Positions 48,590-56,113 of a DNA stretch of 64,000 nucleotides are shown piece by piece (position 1 is the first letter of the stretch; each line of letters starts with the position of its first letter). The DNA lies in assembly GCF_001429285.1 (NCBI RefSeq), contig NZ_LMJJ01000001.1, positions 68,565-132,564 on the forward strand, read 5' to 3'. Under the pieces are notes generated by a model. That model did no database searches. It saw only the letters and a list, made by a program, of their open reading frames with translations, and had not been told where the DNA came from. A program made the position numbers and the translations under genes. This DNA comes from Ensifer sp. Root278. Its GTDB lineage: Bacteria; Pseudomonadota; Alphaproteobacteria; Rhizobiales; Rhizobiaceae.

Positions 48590-49348
48590 ATGAATCGCGA
48601 AAATTCAGGTAAAGCCATCGTGCTCATTCCGGCGCGCATGGCCTCGACTCGCCTGCCCGGAAAGCCGCTCGCCGACATTTGCGGCCTGCCAATGATCGTC
48701 CAGGTGGCGAAACGCGCCGAGGAAGCGGACGTCGGCCGCGTGGTCGTCGCCGTCGACGACCAGCAGGTCTTCGACGTGGTGCGGGAGGCCGGCTTCGAAG
48801 CGATCATGACCCGCATCGATCACCAGTCCGGATCCGACCGGATCTATGAAGCGCTGCAGAAGGCCGACCCGACCGGCGAAGCGGAGATCGTCATCAACGT
48901 GCAGGGCGATCTGCCGACGGTCGAGCCGGCATCGATCCGTGCCGCACTGAACCCGCTTGAAAACGCCAGCACGGATATCGCGACGCTGACGGTGGCGATC
49001 GCCGAAGAGAGCGAAAAGACCAATCCGAACATCGTCAAGGTCGTTGGTTCGCCGCTTTCGGACACGCGCCTGCGCGCACTTTACTTTACCCGCGCGACCG
49101 CGCCCTACGGCCAGGGGCCGCTCTACCATCACATCGGTCTCTACGCCTATCGCCGCCAGGCGCTGGAGCGCTTCGTATCGCTAAAGCCCTCCGTGCTCGA
49201 ACGCCGCGAATCGCTTGAGCAACTGCGCGCGCTCGAGGCCGGCATGCGCATCGACGTCGAGATCGTCGATTCGGTTCCGCTCGGCGTCGATACGCCGGTG
49301 GAGCTGGAAAAAGCCCGCCGTATCCTTTCCGCCCGCCATCCCGAATAA
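48590..49348 (+). CDS. kdsB: 3-deoxy-manno-octulosonate cytidylyltransferase
   Basis: Activates Kdo as CMP-Kdo for lipopolysaccharide core synthesis; cytosolic. The 252-aa protein shows [26 protein letters not shown] (nucleotide loop), [23 protein letters not shown] and the active-site region [17 protein letters not shown]. Length matches the family. pheA follows after ten bases, so the two are cotranscribed. Divergent from cycM. Confidence 0.97.
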   Translation: MNRENSGKAIVLIPARMASTRLPGKPLADICGLPMIVQVAKRAEEADVGRVVVAVDDQQVFDVVREAGFEAIMTRIDHQSGSDRIYEALQKADPTGEAEIVINVQGDLPTVEPASIRAALNPLENASTDIATLTVAIAEESEKTNPNIVKVVGSPLSDTRLRALYFTRATAPYGQGPLYHHIGLYAYRRQALERFVSLKPSVLERRESLEQLRALEAGMRIDVEIVDSVPLGVDTPVELEKARRILSARHPE

Positions 49349-49358
49349 GGAAGCTACC

Positions 49359-50213
49359 GTGACCGTCAAGACCAACAGGATTTCCTTTCAGGGCGACTAC
49401 GGCGCCAACTCCGACATGGCCTGCCGCGACATGTTTCCGTCGATGGAGCCGCTGCCCTGCCAGACATTCGAGGATGCCTTCGTCGCCGTCGAGAACGGTG
49501 ACGCCGATCTCGCGATGATCCCGATCGAGAACACGATCGCCGGCCGCGTCGCCGATATCCATCATCTGCTGCCGGAATCGCGGCTGCACATCGTCGGCGA
49601 ATACTTCATGCCGATCCGTTTCCAGCTGATGGTGCTGCCCGGCGTCACGCGTGACGAAATCCGCACCGTGCACAGCCACATCCACGCGCTCGGCCAGTGC
49701 CGCAAGATCGTGCGTTCCAATGGCTGGAAGCCGGTCGTCGCCGGCGATACCGCCGGCGCGGCGAAGCTTGTTTCCGAAAAGGGCGACCGCTCGATGGCGG
49801 CGCTTGCACCGCGGCTTGCCGCCGATCTCTATGGTCTGGAGATCATCGCCGAGAACGTCGAGGACACCGAAAGCAACGTCACCCGCTTCGTCGTGCTTTC
49901 CCGTGAAGAACAGCGCATAGGGCGTTCCGCGGACGACGAGTTGATCATCACCACCTTCGTCTTCAATGTCCGCAACATTCCTGCGGCCCTCTACAAGGCG
50001 ATGGGCGGTTTCGCGACCAACGGCATCAACATGACCAAGCTCGAGAGCTATCAGCTCGGCGGCAAGTTCGTGGCGACGCAGTTCTACGCCGATATCGAAG
50101 GCCATCCCGACGATATCGGCGTGCGCCACGCCATGGACGAGCTGCGTTTCTTCTCCGAGAAGGTCCGCATCCTTGGCACCTACAAGGCGCACCCGATGCG
50201 CGGCGTGCTCTGA
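49359..50213 (+). CDS. pheA: Prephenate dehydratase
   Basis: Converts prephenate to phenylpyruvate in phenylalanine synthesis; 284 aa without a chorismate mutase domain. The catalytic domain begins ISFQGDYGANSDMACRDMF and includes the TRF motif (ESNVTRFVVLSRE) with the essential Thr. The C-terminal ACT domain (TTFVFNVRNIPAALYKAMGGFATNGINMTKLESY) should bind phenylalanine for feedback control, though the usual ESRP is ESYQ here. The GTG start at 49359 is supported by AAGGAAGC. Confidence 0.96.
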   Translation: MTVKTNRISFQGDYGANSDMACRDMFPSMEPLPCQTFEDAFVAVENGDADLAMIPIENTIAGRVADIHHLLPESRLHIVGEYFMPIRFQLMVLPGVTRDEIRTVHSHIHALGQCRKIVRSNGWKPVVAGDTAGAAKLVSEKGDRSMAALAPRLAADLYGLEIIAENVEDTESNVTRFVVLSREEQRIGRSADDELIITTFVFNVRNIPAALYKAMGGFATNGINMTKLESYQLGGKFVATQFYADIEGHPDDIGVRHAMDELRFFSEKVRILGTYKAHPMRGVL

Positions 50214-50221
50214 CGCTTGGC

Positions 50222-50458
50222 TCAGACCTGCTCGAAAGTTCCTCGAAAGGGAAAGTCGGGCGAGACGAGCCGCCACACCTCACCGGACGCAAGGTGCCGA
50301 TACCACTTTTCGTCCGGTAAGCTCCCCGCGCGAGATGTCCTCACCGGGACCTCCAGGGCGATCCCCGCGCCCACCTGATCTGCAATCCAGCGCTCGAAGC
50401 GATCGAATTCCGGCGGCATCTGAAAGGCTGCGATCTTCTCCCATTCGCATGTCGTCAT
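50222..50458 (-). CDS. Hypothetical small protein
   Basis: A 78-aa soluble protein with no recognised domain: it starts MTTCEWEKIAAFQMPPEFDRFERWI and ends with RHLASGEVWRLVSPDFPFRGTFEQV. High aromatic and acidic content and the absence of repeats suggest a real, folded protein; I vaguely recall an equivalent gene next to pheA in Sinorhizobium. Convergent with pheA, nine bases apart. Function unknown. Confidence 0.72.
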   Translation of the reverse strand: MTTCEWEKIAAFQMPPEFDRFERWIADQVGAGIALEVPVRTSRAGSLPDEKWYRHLASGEVWRLVSPDFPFRGTFEQV

Positions 50459-50698
50459 CTTCGTTTATCAAGCCTGGCTAATAGAATTGGCTGTGGCAAC
50501 ACCCCTTCGTTCCGGCCGTGATCCAACGCGGTTTTGCAACGGGAATCATCAGCTTAACGATCGTGTCGCGACGTAAGAAAGTGGCAAAAATTCGTTAACC
50601 GGCTACGCGTCTGGCGCATGCCTAATCTGCAATCGCGGCGGTACACAAATTTTAGGCAAATGCCTATCTAACGCTCGTTCACGTAAGGAGTGTTAAAG

Positions 50699-50836
50699 AT
50701 GAAGATCCGTCAGAAGATCATGGAATATGCGAAGACCCGCCGTGCGATCCGCGAGCTGAACGCTCTCGACGATCACGCACTGAGCGATATCGGTCTGTCC
50801 CGTTCGCAGATCCAGGCCGCCGTTTACGGCCGCTAA
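50699..50836 (+). CDS. DUF1127 (YjiS-like) small protein
   Basis: A 45-aa protein ending with the DUF1127 core: KTRRAIRELNALDDHALSDIGLSRSQIQAAVYGR. Strong AAGGAG ribosome site. In Agrobacterium and Sinorhizobium, 45-50-aa Arg-rich DUF1127 proteins are abundant and influence small-RNA and phosphate metabolism (established for some members). About 225 bp of upstream sequence may contain a long leader. A family B repeat begins 35 bases after its stop. Confidence 0.92.
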   Translation: MKIRQKIMEYAKTRRAIRELNALDDHALSDIGLSRSQIQAAVYGR

Positions 50837-50871
50837 TCCGCATCATTCGCGTATCCCGCCGCGTCTGCATG

Positions 50872-50966
50872 TGTCCTTTGATCGTTCCGATCAAAGGACA
50901 AAAATATGCGGCAATGTAAGTGCTGCAGCGACCTTTGCACGTCTGCTAAGACGTGCGGCGCTGTAG
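50872..50966 (+). repeat. Palindromic intergenic repeat (family B, copy 3)
   Basis: Begins with the hairpin CCTTTGATCG/CGATCAAAGG, then ATATGCGGCAATG, outer stem CTGCAGCG/CGGCGCTGTAG-like, and inner stem GCACGTC/GACGTGC. Complete element; compare 9243-9341. Placed between the DUF1127 gene and the convergent VOC gene, where it may end both transcripts. Confidence 0.85.
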
Positions 50967-50998
50967 GGCTGGCGGGATACGCGCCGCTGTCCTCTCGA

Positions 50999-51367
50999 TC
51001 ACGAATCGAAGAGGCGGACGCGCAGCCGGTGACCATCCGGATCGAGCGCGACGAAGGTCGGACCGAAATCCATCTCGGTCAATTCCTGCGCAATCTGCAG
51101 CCCTTCCGCCTTCCATTTCTCGTAGTGCGCGCGCACTGCGCCCTCATCCTCCACCATGAACGCCAGTTCCGAGCGATGGCCTGATGCCGTCGGCTCCGGC
51201 GCGACCGTATGTTCGGCCCAGAGCCCGAGGGTGAAGCCGCCGGGCAGTTCGAAGGACGAAAAGGTCTGGTAGGTGACGCTTGGTTCCTGCGCGAGGACAT
51301 CCCGGTAGAACGCCACGCTCGCCAGCGGGTCCTTGACATAAAGAACGATGAGATTTGCCTTGGCCAT
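50999..51367 (-). CDS. VOC (glyoxalase/bleomycin-resistance) superfamily protein
   Basis: A 122-aa vicinal-oxygen-chelate protein: LIVLYVKDPLASVAFYRDVLAQEPS and the C-terminal DFGPTFVALDPDGHRLRVRLF. Two beta-alpha-beta-beta-beta units. Metal-ligand residues are not obvious beyond the Asp-Pro-Asp-Gly-His segment. Probably in an operon with the YafY-like regulator 74 bp upstream; such pairs are common in Rhizobiales, function undefined. The ATG at 51367 (GGAGGAAAC site) fits the domain start. Confidence 0.88.
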   Translation of the reverse strand: MAKANLIVLYVKDPLASVAFYRDVLAQEPSVTYQTFSSFELPGGFTLGLWAEHTVAPEPTASGHRSELAFMVEDEGAVRAHYEKWKAEGLQIAQELTEMDFGPTFVALDPDGHRLRVRLFDS

Positions 51368-51441
51368 GTTGTTTCCTCCTTGTTGCGGGGAATTGCAGGC
51401 TAGGCGTGGTGGCTGCCAACTTCTGTCAGCATCGAGAGTTG

Positions 51442-52149
51442 TCAGGAGCCGACCGTCTGGCGCTTGGATGCGGCGATGTCCTGGCTGGCGCGCCAATCCT
51501 TCATCAGTACCTGGCGGCGACGAGGATAGCGCGCTTCGGTCACGGTCATCCGGCGCATGCGGTCAGCGCGGAAGTGCCGGAAGTCCAGGCGCAGTTCACA
51601 CCACGCCATGACCATGCGGACGTTCTCGAAGAAGCCGAGCGCAAAGGGCCAGATCGTGCGCTGCGTTGCACTGCCATCATTGTCCACGTAGTCGAGTTCC
51701 ACCTTGCGCTCGTTGCGGATCGCCCGCCTGAGTGCGGCAATGTCGATGCCGTTGGTGGCCGGCGGGCTCGGCCCGACGAGCAGGGTCGAGCTGTCCAGCT
51801 CCTCGCGAAGCTCGGCCGGAAGCACCGCGGCGATCTTGGCAAGGGCGTTTGCTGCAGCACCTGCGAGATCGTCGTCGGTACGCTTTGAAACCCAGCGCGA
51901 TCCGAGCACCAGTGCCTCGATTTCCTCCGCGGAAAACATCATCGGCGGCAGCATGAAGCCGGGTTTCAGCACATAGCCGAGCCCCGGTTCGCCCTCGATA
52001 TGGGCGCCCTGAGCCTGCAGACTGGCGATATCGCGATAGAGCGTTCGGAGGCTGACACCGGTCTCTTCCGCCAGCCGCTGGCCGCTCACCGGCTGGCGGT
52101 AGCGCCGGAGCACCTGCAGAAGATCCAGCAGCCGTTCGGAGCGGGACAC
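51442..52149 (-). CDS. YafY-like HTH/WYL-domain regulator
   Basis: A 235-aa transcription factor. The N-terminal DeoR-like helix-turn-helix is RLLDLLQVLRRYRQPVSGQRLAEETGVSLRTLYRDIASLQAQGA, and the WYL domain follows (ERKVELDYVDNDGSATQRTIWPFALGFFENVRMVMAWCELRLDFRHFRADRM). WYL domains sense nucleic acid or nucleotide ligands. GTG start at 52149 with GAGGAGGG. Likely regulates the VOC gene downstream. Confidence 0.93.
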   Translation of the reverse strand: MSRSERLLDLLQVLRRYRQPVSGQRLAEETGVSLRTLYRDIASLQAQGAHIEGEPGLGYVLKPGFMLPPMMFSAEEIEALVLGSRWVSKRTDDDLAGAAANALAKIAAVLPAELREELDSSTLLVGPSPPATNGIDIAALRRAIRNERKVELDYVDNDGSATQRTIWPFALGFFENVRMVMAWCELRLDFRHFRADRMRRMTVTEARYPRRRQVLMKDWRASQDIAASKRQTVGS

Positions 52150-52177
52150 GGTCGGCCCTCCTCGTAACCCGTCGCCC

Positions 52178-53158
52178 TCAGGCCCGCTCGTCCCAGGCGA
52201 GCCAGTCGCGCATCAGCTGGTGCGCGATCGCGCCCTTCGGCGGCGGAATATGCTCGTCGCCGGTATTGGCAACGCCGGTCGAGCGTTCGAGCATCGCGAT
52301 CGTTTCCTCGCGGGTGAACCAGCGCACGTCTTCCAGCTCCTGCTCGTCGCGCTTGATGACGGTCGATTTCGCCTCGGCGTAACAACCGATCATCAGCGTG
52401 TGCGGCATCGGCCAGGGCTGCGAGGCATGGTAACGCACCCGGCCGATGTGGATGCCGGACTCCTCGTGCGTTTCCCGGCGCACGGCATTTTCGATCGTCT
52501 CCCCCGGCTCGACGAAACCGGCAAGGCAGGAATACATGCCCGGCGCGAAATGTGGGCTGCGGCCAAGCAGGCAGAGGTCGCGCTCAAGGTCGATCGTCAT
52601 CATGATGACGACCGGATCTGTTCGCGGAAAGACCATGTGGCCGCAGGCGGTGCAGACCCGGCGATAGCCGCCGGCCGTGCCTTCCATCGGCCCGGCGCAG
52701 CGGCCGCAGAAGCGGTTGTTGGCGTTCCAGGTAATGAGGCTCGAGGCCTGGGCGAATTGGCCGAGCAGTTCCTCCGGCAGCATCTGCTGCCGGTAGAGCG
52801 TGCGGCCATCGGCGATCTTGAAGGGTTCAGTGATCGTCTCTTCGGTCAAGCCCGTCGGCACGGCAAGCCGTGGCTCGCCGTTCGGCAGGTAGCCGAGCAG
52901 GATGGTCTCGTCGAGCACGGGTTCGAGCCCTTCGAGTTCGTAAGGGGCAAACAGCGGGTCGATGATCTTCTCGTCGTGCTTGACGATCAGCTTCGGTCCC
53001 GAGAAGGCCAGGAAATGGGCGCCCGGGTGCTTGAGCGCCAACTCGACGCAATCGTCGCTGCGGTGCTCCGACTGGCGGTCCAGATGGTTTTCGGAAAAGG
53101 CGACGAGAGTGCTTGGCTCCGGATGCGGGCTACGAAGGTCAAAGATCGATTTCGTCAT
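52178..53158 (-). CDS. nudC: NAD(+)/NADH pyrophosphatase (NudC)
   Basis: Nudix hydrolase, 326 aa, that cleaves NADH to NMNH and AMP and can remove NAD caps from RNA. The zinc ribbon is CGRCAGPMEGTAGGYRRVCTACG, followed by FPRTDPVVIMM, the Nudix box GFVEPGETIENAVRRETHEESGI and the family-specific SQPWPMPHTLMIG, whose spacing (SQPWPxPxS/T) marks NudC. Begins two bases after the HIT gene stop on the same strand, hence cotranscribed. Confidence 0.97.
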   Translation of the reverse strand: MTKSIFDLRSPHPEPSTLVAFSENHLDRQSEHRSDDCVELALKHPGAHFLAFSGPKLIVKHDEKIIDPLFAPYELEGLEPVLDETILLGYLPNGEPRLAVPTGLTEETITEPFKIADGRTLYRQQMLPEELLGQFAQASSLITWNANNRFCGRCAGPMEGTAGGYRRVCTACGHMVFPRTDPVVIMMTIDLERDLCLLGRSPHFAPGMYSCLAGFVEPGETIENAVRRETHEESGIHIGRVRYHASQPWPMPHTLMIGCYAEAKSTVIKRDEQELEDVRWFTREETIAMLERSTGVANTGDEHIPPPKGAIAHQLMRDWLAWDERA

Positions 53159-53160
53159 GT

Positions 53161-53610
53161 TCAGAGGTTTTCCAGAATGCGCGCTGCGAAGTCCCGATGT
53201 TCTTTCTCGTCCCACGGCTCCGGCTTGCCGAAGCCCCAGACCGGCCCCGGCCAGTTCGGGTCGCCGTCGTTGCGGGCGATGATATGCACATGTAGTTGCC
53301 GAACGATATTGCCCAATGCGCCGACATTGATCTTTTGAGCGCCGGTGACCGTCTTCAGGGCGGTTGCCGCCATGGTCGTCTCGAAGGTCAGCATCGTCTG
53401 GTCGAGTGGGGTCAGGTCGAAGATTTCCGAAATGCCTTCACGCTGCGGAATGAGCACGAGCCAGGGCCAGCGGCGGTCGTTCATCAGCCGCATCTGACAC
53501 AGGCCGATCGAGGCGATCGGGATGCCGTCGCGTTCGAGCCGCTCGTCAAGAGTGAAGGTCGCCAAGTCATTCTCCTCAGGCAAAGACAACGGATTCACCT
53601 TGTTTTGCAT
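53161..53610 (-). CDS. HIT-domain protein
   Basis: A 149-aa histidine-triad fold protein: WPWLVLIPQREGISEIFDLTPLD and the triad region IVRQLHVHIIARNDGDPNWPGPVWG. The triad reads His-Val-His-Ile-Ile, so the third histidine of HxHxH is replaced, while the nucleophile His is kept; this fits the 'DPxWPGPVWG' subgroup of alphaproteobacteria. Probably hydrolyses nucleotide conjugates. ATG 53610 begins the conserved part and keeps the gene clear of the SRP RNA. Forms an operon with nudC. Confidence 0.9.
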   Translation of the reverse strand: MQNKVNPLSLPEENDLATFTLDERLERDGIPIASIGLCQMRLMNDRRWPWLVLIPQREGISEIFDLTPLDQTMLTFETTMAATALKTVTGAQKINVGALGNIVRQLHVHIIARNDGDPNWPGPVWGFGKPEPWDEKEHRDFAARILENL

Positions 53611-53671
53611 ATCGATATCAGTTTTTTGATGGCTTGGCTTGCATTTGCTTTCGATATTGCCGATATGGAAG

Positions 53672-53773
53672 CCGGGAGGTTGGTGGTGGACGAGCCACTC
53701 GCCAACCGGGTCAGGTCCGGAAGGAAGCAGCCCTAACGAGCCCCGGCACGGGTCATCGTGCCAGCCTCCCACC
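53672..53773 (+). ncRNA. ffs: Signal recognition particle RNA (4.5S type)
   Basis: About 100 nt, with terminal helix GGGAGGTTGG/CCAGCCTCCC and the universally conserved apical domain GGTCAGGTCCGGAAGGAAGCAGCCCTAA (53709-53736). A T-run follows at 53774. Binds Ffh to target membrane proteins. It precedes dnaX by 45 bp, a common placement in Rhizobiales. Confidence 0.96.
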
Positions 53774-53817
53774 TTTTCCGTCCTGTCGGGACAAGAGTTC
53801 GAACAGCGGCAGGGTCG

Positions 53818-55686
53818 ATGAGCGACGACACGTCCATTTCATCCGTTGAGAAACCGGCCGCCTACCGTGTTCTGGCGCGCAAGTATCGCCCCAAGGATTT
53901 CTCCGACCTGATGGTCGGCCAGGAACCGATGGTGCGCACGCTCACCAACGCTTTTGAAACGGGTCGCATCGCGCAGGCCTATATGCTGACCGGTGTGCGC
54001 GGGGTCGGCAAGACCACCACCGCCCGCATCCTCGCCCGTGCGCTGAACTACAAGACCGCTGAGACCGACAGGCCGACGATCGACCTTCGTGTGCCGGGCG
54101 AACACTGCCAGGCGATCATGGATGGCCGCCATGTCGACGTCATCGAAATGGACGCCGCCTCGCATACCGGTATCGATGACATCAGAGAGATTATCGAACA
54201 GGTTCGCTACCGCCCGGTATCGGCGCGCTATAAAGTCTACATCATCGACGAAGTGCACATGCTCTCGACCCAGGCCTTCAACGGCCTGTTGAAAACGCTC
54301 GAAGAGCCGCCGGAACATGTGAAGTTCATCTTCGCCACCACCGAAATCCGCAAGGTTCCGATCACGGTTCTGTCGCGCTGCCAGCGCTTCGATCTGCGCC
54401 GCATCAGCGCGTCTGATCTCGTCGGCCTGTTTTCGACGATCCTCGGCAAGGAAGGCGTTTCCTTCGATCCGGAAGCGCTCGCCATGGTCGCCCGTGCTGC
54501 CGAAGGCTCGGCGCGTGACGGCCTGTCGCTGCTCGACCAGGCGATTGCGCACGGCGGCGGTGCGGTCGAGGTCGAGACCGTGCGCTCGATGCTCGGCCTT
54601 GCCGACCGCGCCCGCATCGTCGATCTCTTCGACCATGTCGTCAAAGGCGATGTTGCGGCCGCACTCCAGGAATTTACCGCGCAATACGAAGCCGGCGCCA
54701 ATCCGACGGTCGTTCTGACCGATCTCGCCGATTTCACCCATCTTGTCACTCGCATGAAATATGTGCCGGAGGCGGTCAACGATCAGTCGCTGAGCGAGAT
54801 CGAGCGCACCCGCGGTGCCGTCTTCGCCGAAAGCGTTGCGGTCACGGCACTCTCGCGTATCTGGCAGATGCTGCTCAAGGGCATTCCGGAAGCGGAAAGC
54901 TCGTCGCGCCCGGCGGGAGCTGCCGAAATGGTGCTGATCCGGCTGGCGCATGCCGCACACCTGCCGGCGCCGGAAGAGGCTGCGCGACGCGTGCTTGAGC
55001 TTTCCGGCGGTGAAGGCGGCGGCGCCCGTTCCGGGCCGGTTGGCGGCAATGGCGGCGGGGCACAGGCCTCCGCCTCAGGATCGATTTCGGCGCAGGCAAC
55101 GCAGGCGATGCCGGTGCAGCGCCCGACGAGCAACGGCGCGACGATGCTGCGCGCCGTGCCGGATGCAGCACCCCAGCCGGTCACCGTCGGCCGTATCGAG
55201 GAGCGACCCGCGGTGGCCCCAGCTGCCAAGCCGCAGCCGTCGGTTCCGGTCAATTCGATCGCAGATATCGCCGAACTTTGCGCCAAGAACCGCGACATCA
55301 AGCTGAAGACGCTGGTGCGCGGCTTCCTGCGGCTGGTGCATATCGAGGCCGGTCGTCTCGACGTCAATGTTTCCGACGATGCGCCGAAGACGCTGCTTGG
55401 TGAAGTCGCGGTCAAGCTCAAGGAATGGACCGGCATCCATTGGATCGTCAGCTACAGCCGCGAGCGCGGCGAGCCGACGCTGATCGAGGCCGAACAGCGG
55501 GCGCAGGAACAGCGCGTCAACGACGCACGGCAGGACCCCGATGTCGCTGCCATTCTTGCCCGCTTTCCGGGTGCCAAGATCACCGACGTGCGCATTCGCG
55601 CCGTCGAGGAAGAGGCCGAGAGTGTTGCTCCGGCTACAGCCGAATCCGCCGACGGCGATATCGTCCCTGGCGACGACATCGAATAG
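53818..55686 (+). CDS. dnaX: DNA polymerase III subunits gamma/tau
   Basis: Clamp-loader ATPase, 622 aa. AAA+ motifs: Walker A GVRGVGKTTTARILARAL, Walker B YIIDEVHMLSTQAFNGLLKTLEEPP, and the arginine-finger region VLSRCQRFDLRRI. The loop that carries four zinc-binding cysteines in E. coli (between Walker A and DAASHTGIDDIR) has only one Cys here, GEHCQAIMDGRHV. A Pro/Ala-rich hinge at about 420-500 leads to the tau-specific C-terminal domain. No slippery A-tract for a gamma frameshift is obvious. ybaB follows. Confidence 0.97.
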   Translation: MSDDTSISSVEKPAAYRVLARKYRPKDFSDLMVGQEPMVRTLTNAFETGRIAQAYMLTGVRGVGKTTTARILARALNYKTAETDRPTIDLRVPGEHCQAIMDGRHVDVIEMDAASHTGIDDIREIIEQVRYRPVSARYKVYIIDEVHMLSTQAFNGLLKTLEEPPEHVKFIFATTEIRKVPITVLSRCQRFDLRRISASDLVGLFSTILGKEGVSFDPEALAMVARAAEGSARDGLSLLDQAIAHGGGAVEVETVRSMLGLADRARIVDLFDHVVKGDVAAALQEFTAQYEAGANPTVVLTDLADFTHLVTRMKYVPEAVNDQSLSEIERTRGAVFAESVAVTALSRIWQMLLKGIPEAESSSRPAGAAEMVLIRLAHAAHLPAPEEAARRVLELSGGEGGGARSGPVGGNGGGAQASASGSISAQATQAMPVQRPTSNGATMLRAVPDAAPQPVTVGRIEERPAVAPAAKPQPSVPVNSIADIAELCAKNRDIKLKTLVRGFLRLVHIEAGRLDVNVSDDAPKTLLGEVAVKLKEWTGIHWIVSYSRERGEPTLIEAEQRAQEQRVNDARQDPDVAAILARFPGAKITDVRIRAVEEEAESVAPATAESADGDIVPGDDIE

Positions 55687-55725
55687 TCCCGTCTGCGAGC
55701 AGAAACAGAAAAACAGGAGACGACG

Positions 55726-56049
55726 ATGCGCGACATCATGGGGATGATGGGCAAGGTCAAGGAAATGCAGGCCAAGATGGAGAAGATGCAGGCGGAGATC
55801 GCCGCACTCGAAGTCGACGGCACGTCCGGCGGTGGTCTGGTGACCGTCCGCCTCGACGGCAAGGGCACCCTCAAGAGCCTGAAGATCGATCCTTCGCTCT
55901 TCAAGGAAGACGACGTCGAGATCCTCGAAGACCTGATCGTCGCCGCCCACAAGGACGCCAAGGACAAGGCCGAAGCCGTCCAGGCGGAAAAGACCGCCGA
56001 ACTGACCGCCGGCCTGCCGATCCCGCCCGGCATGAAGCTGCCGTTCTGA
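55726..56049 (+). CDS. YbaB/EbfC nucleoid-associated protein
   Basis: A 107-aa DNA-binding dimer: [55 protein letters not shown], ending [18 protein letters not shown] site eight bases before ATG 55726; 39 bp after dnaX. In most bacteria recR follows directly; here the recR gene is 2 kb downstream beyond an opposite-strand patatin gene. Confidence 0.95.
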   Translation: MRDIMGMMGKVKEMQAKMEKMQAEIAALEVDGTSGGGLVTVRLDGKGTLKSLKIDPSLFKEDDVEILEDLIVAAHKDAKDKAEAVQAEKTAELTAGLPIPPGMKLPF

Positions 56050-56113
56050 CCGGTTTGAACGAGTTGGAGCGCGGTGCGTTCGGAAAACCGCACGCATTAT
56101 TCCGCATCCCGCT

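Noticed and set aside
53758-53817. Longer dnaX or HIT reading frames extending into the 53670-53770 region
   Set aside because: That region is the SRP RNA; the conserved protein starts are at 53818 and 53610.
53818-55686. Programmed frameshift producing gamma from dnaX
   Set aside because: No A-AAA-AAG-type slippery run followed by a hairpin was seen in the relevant region.
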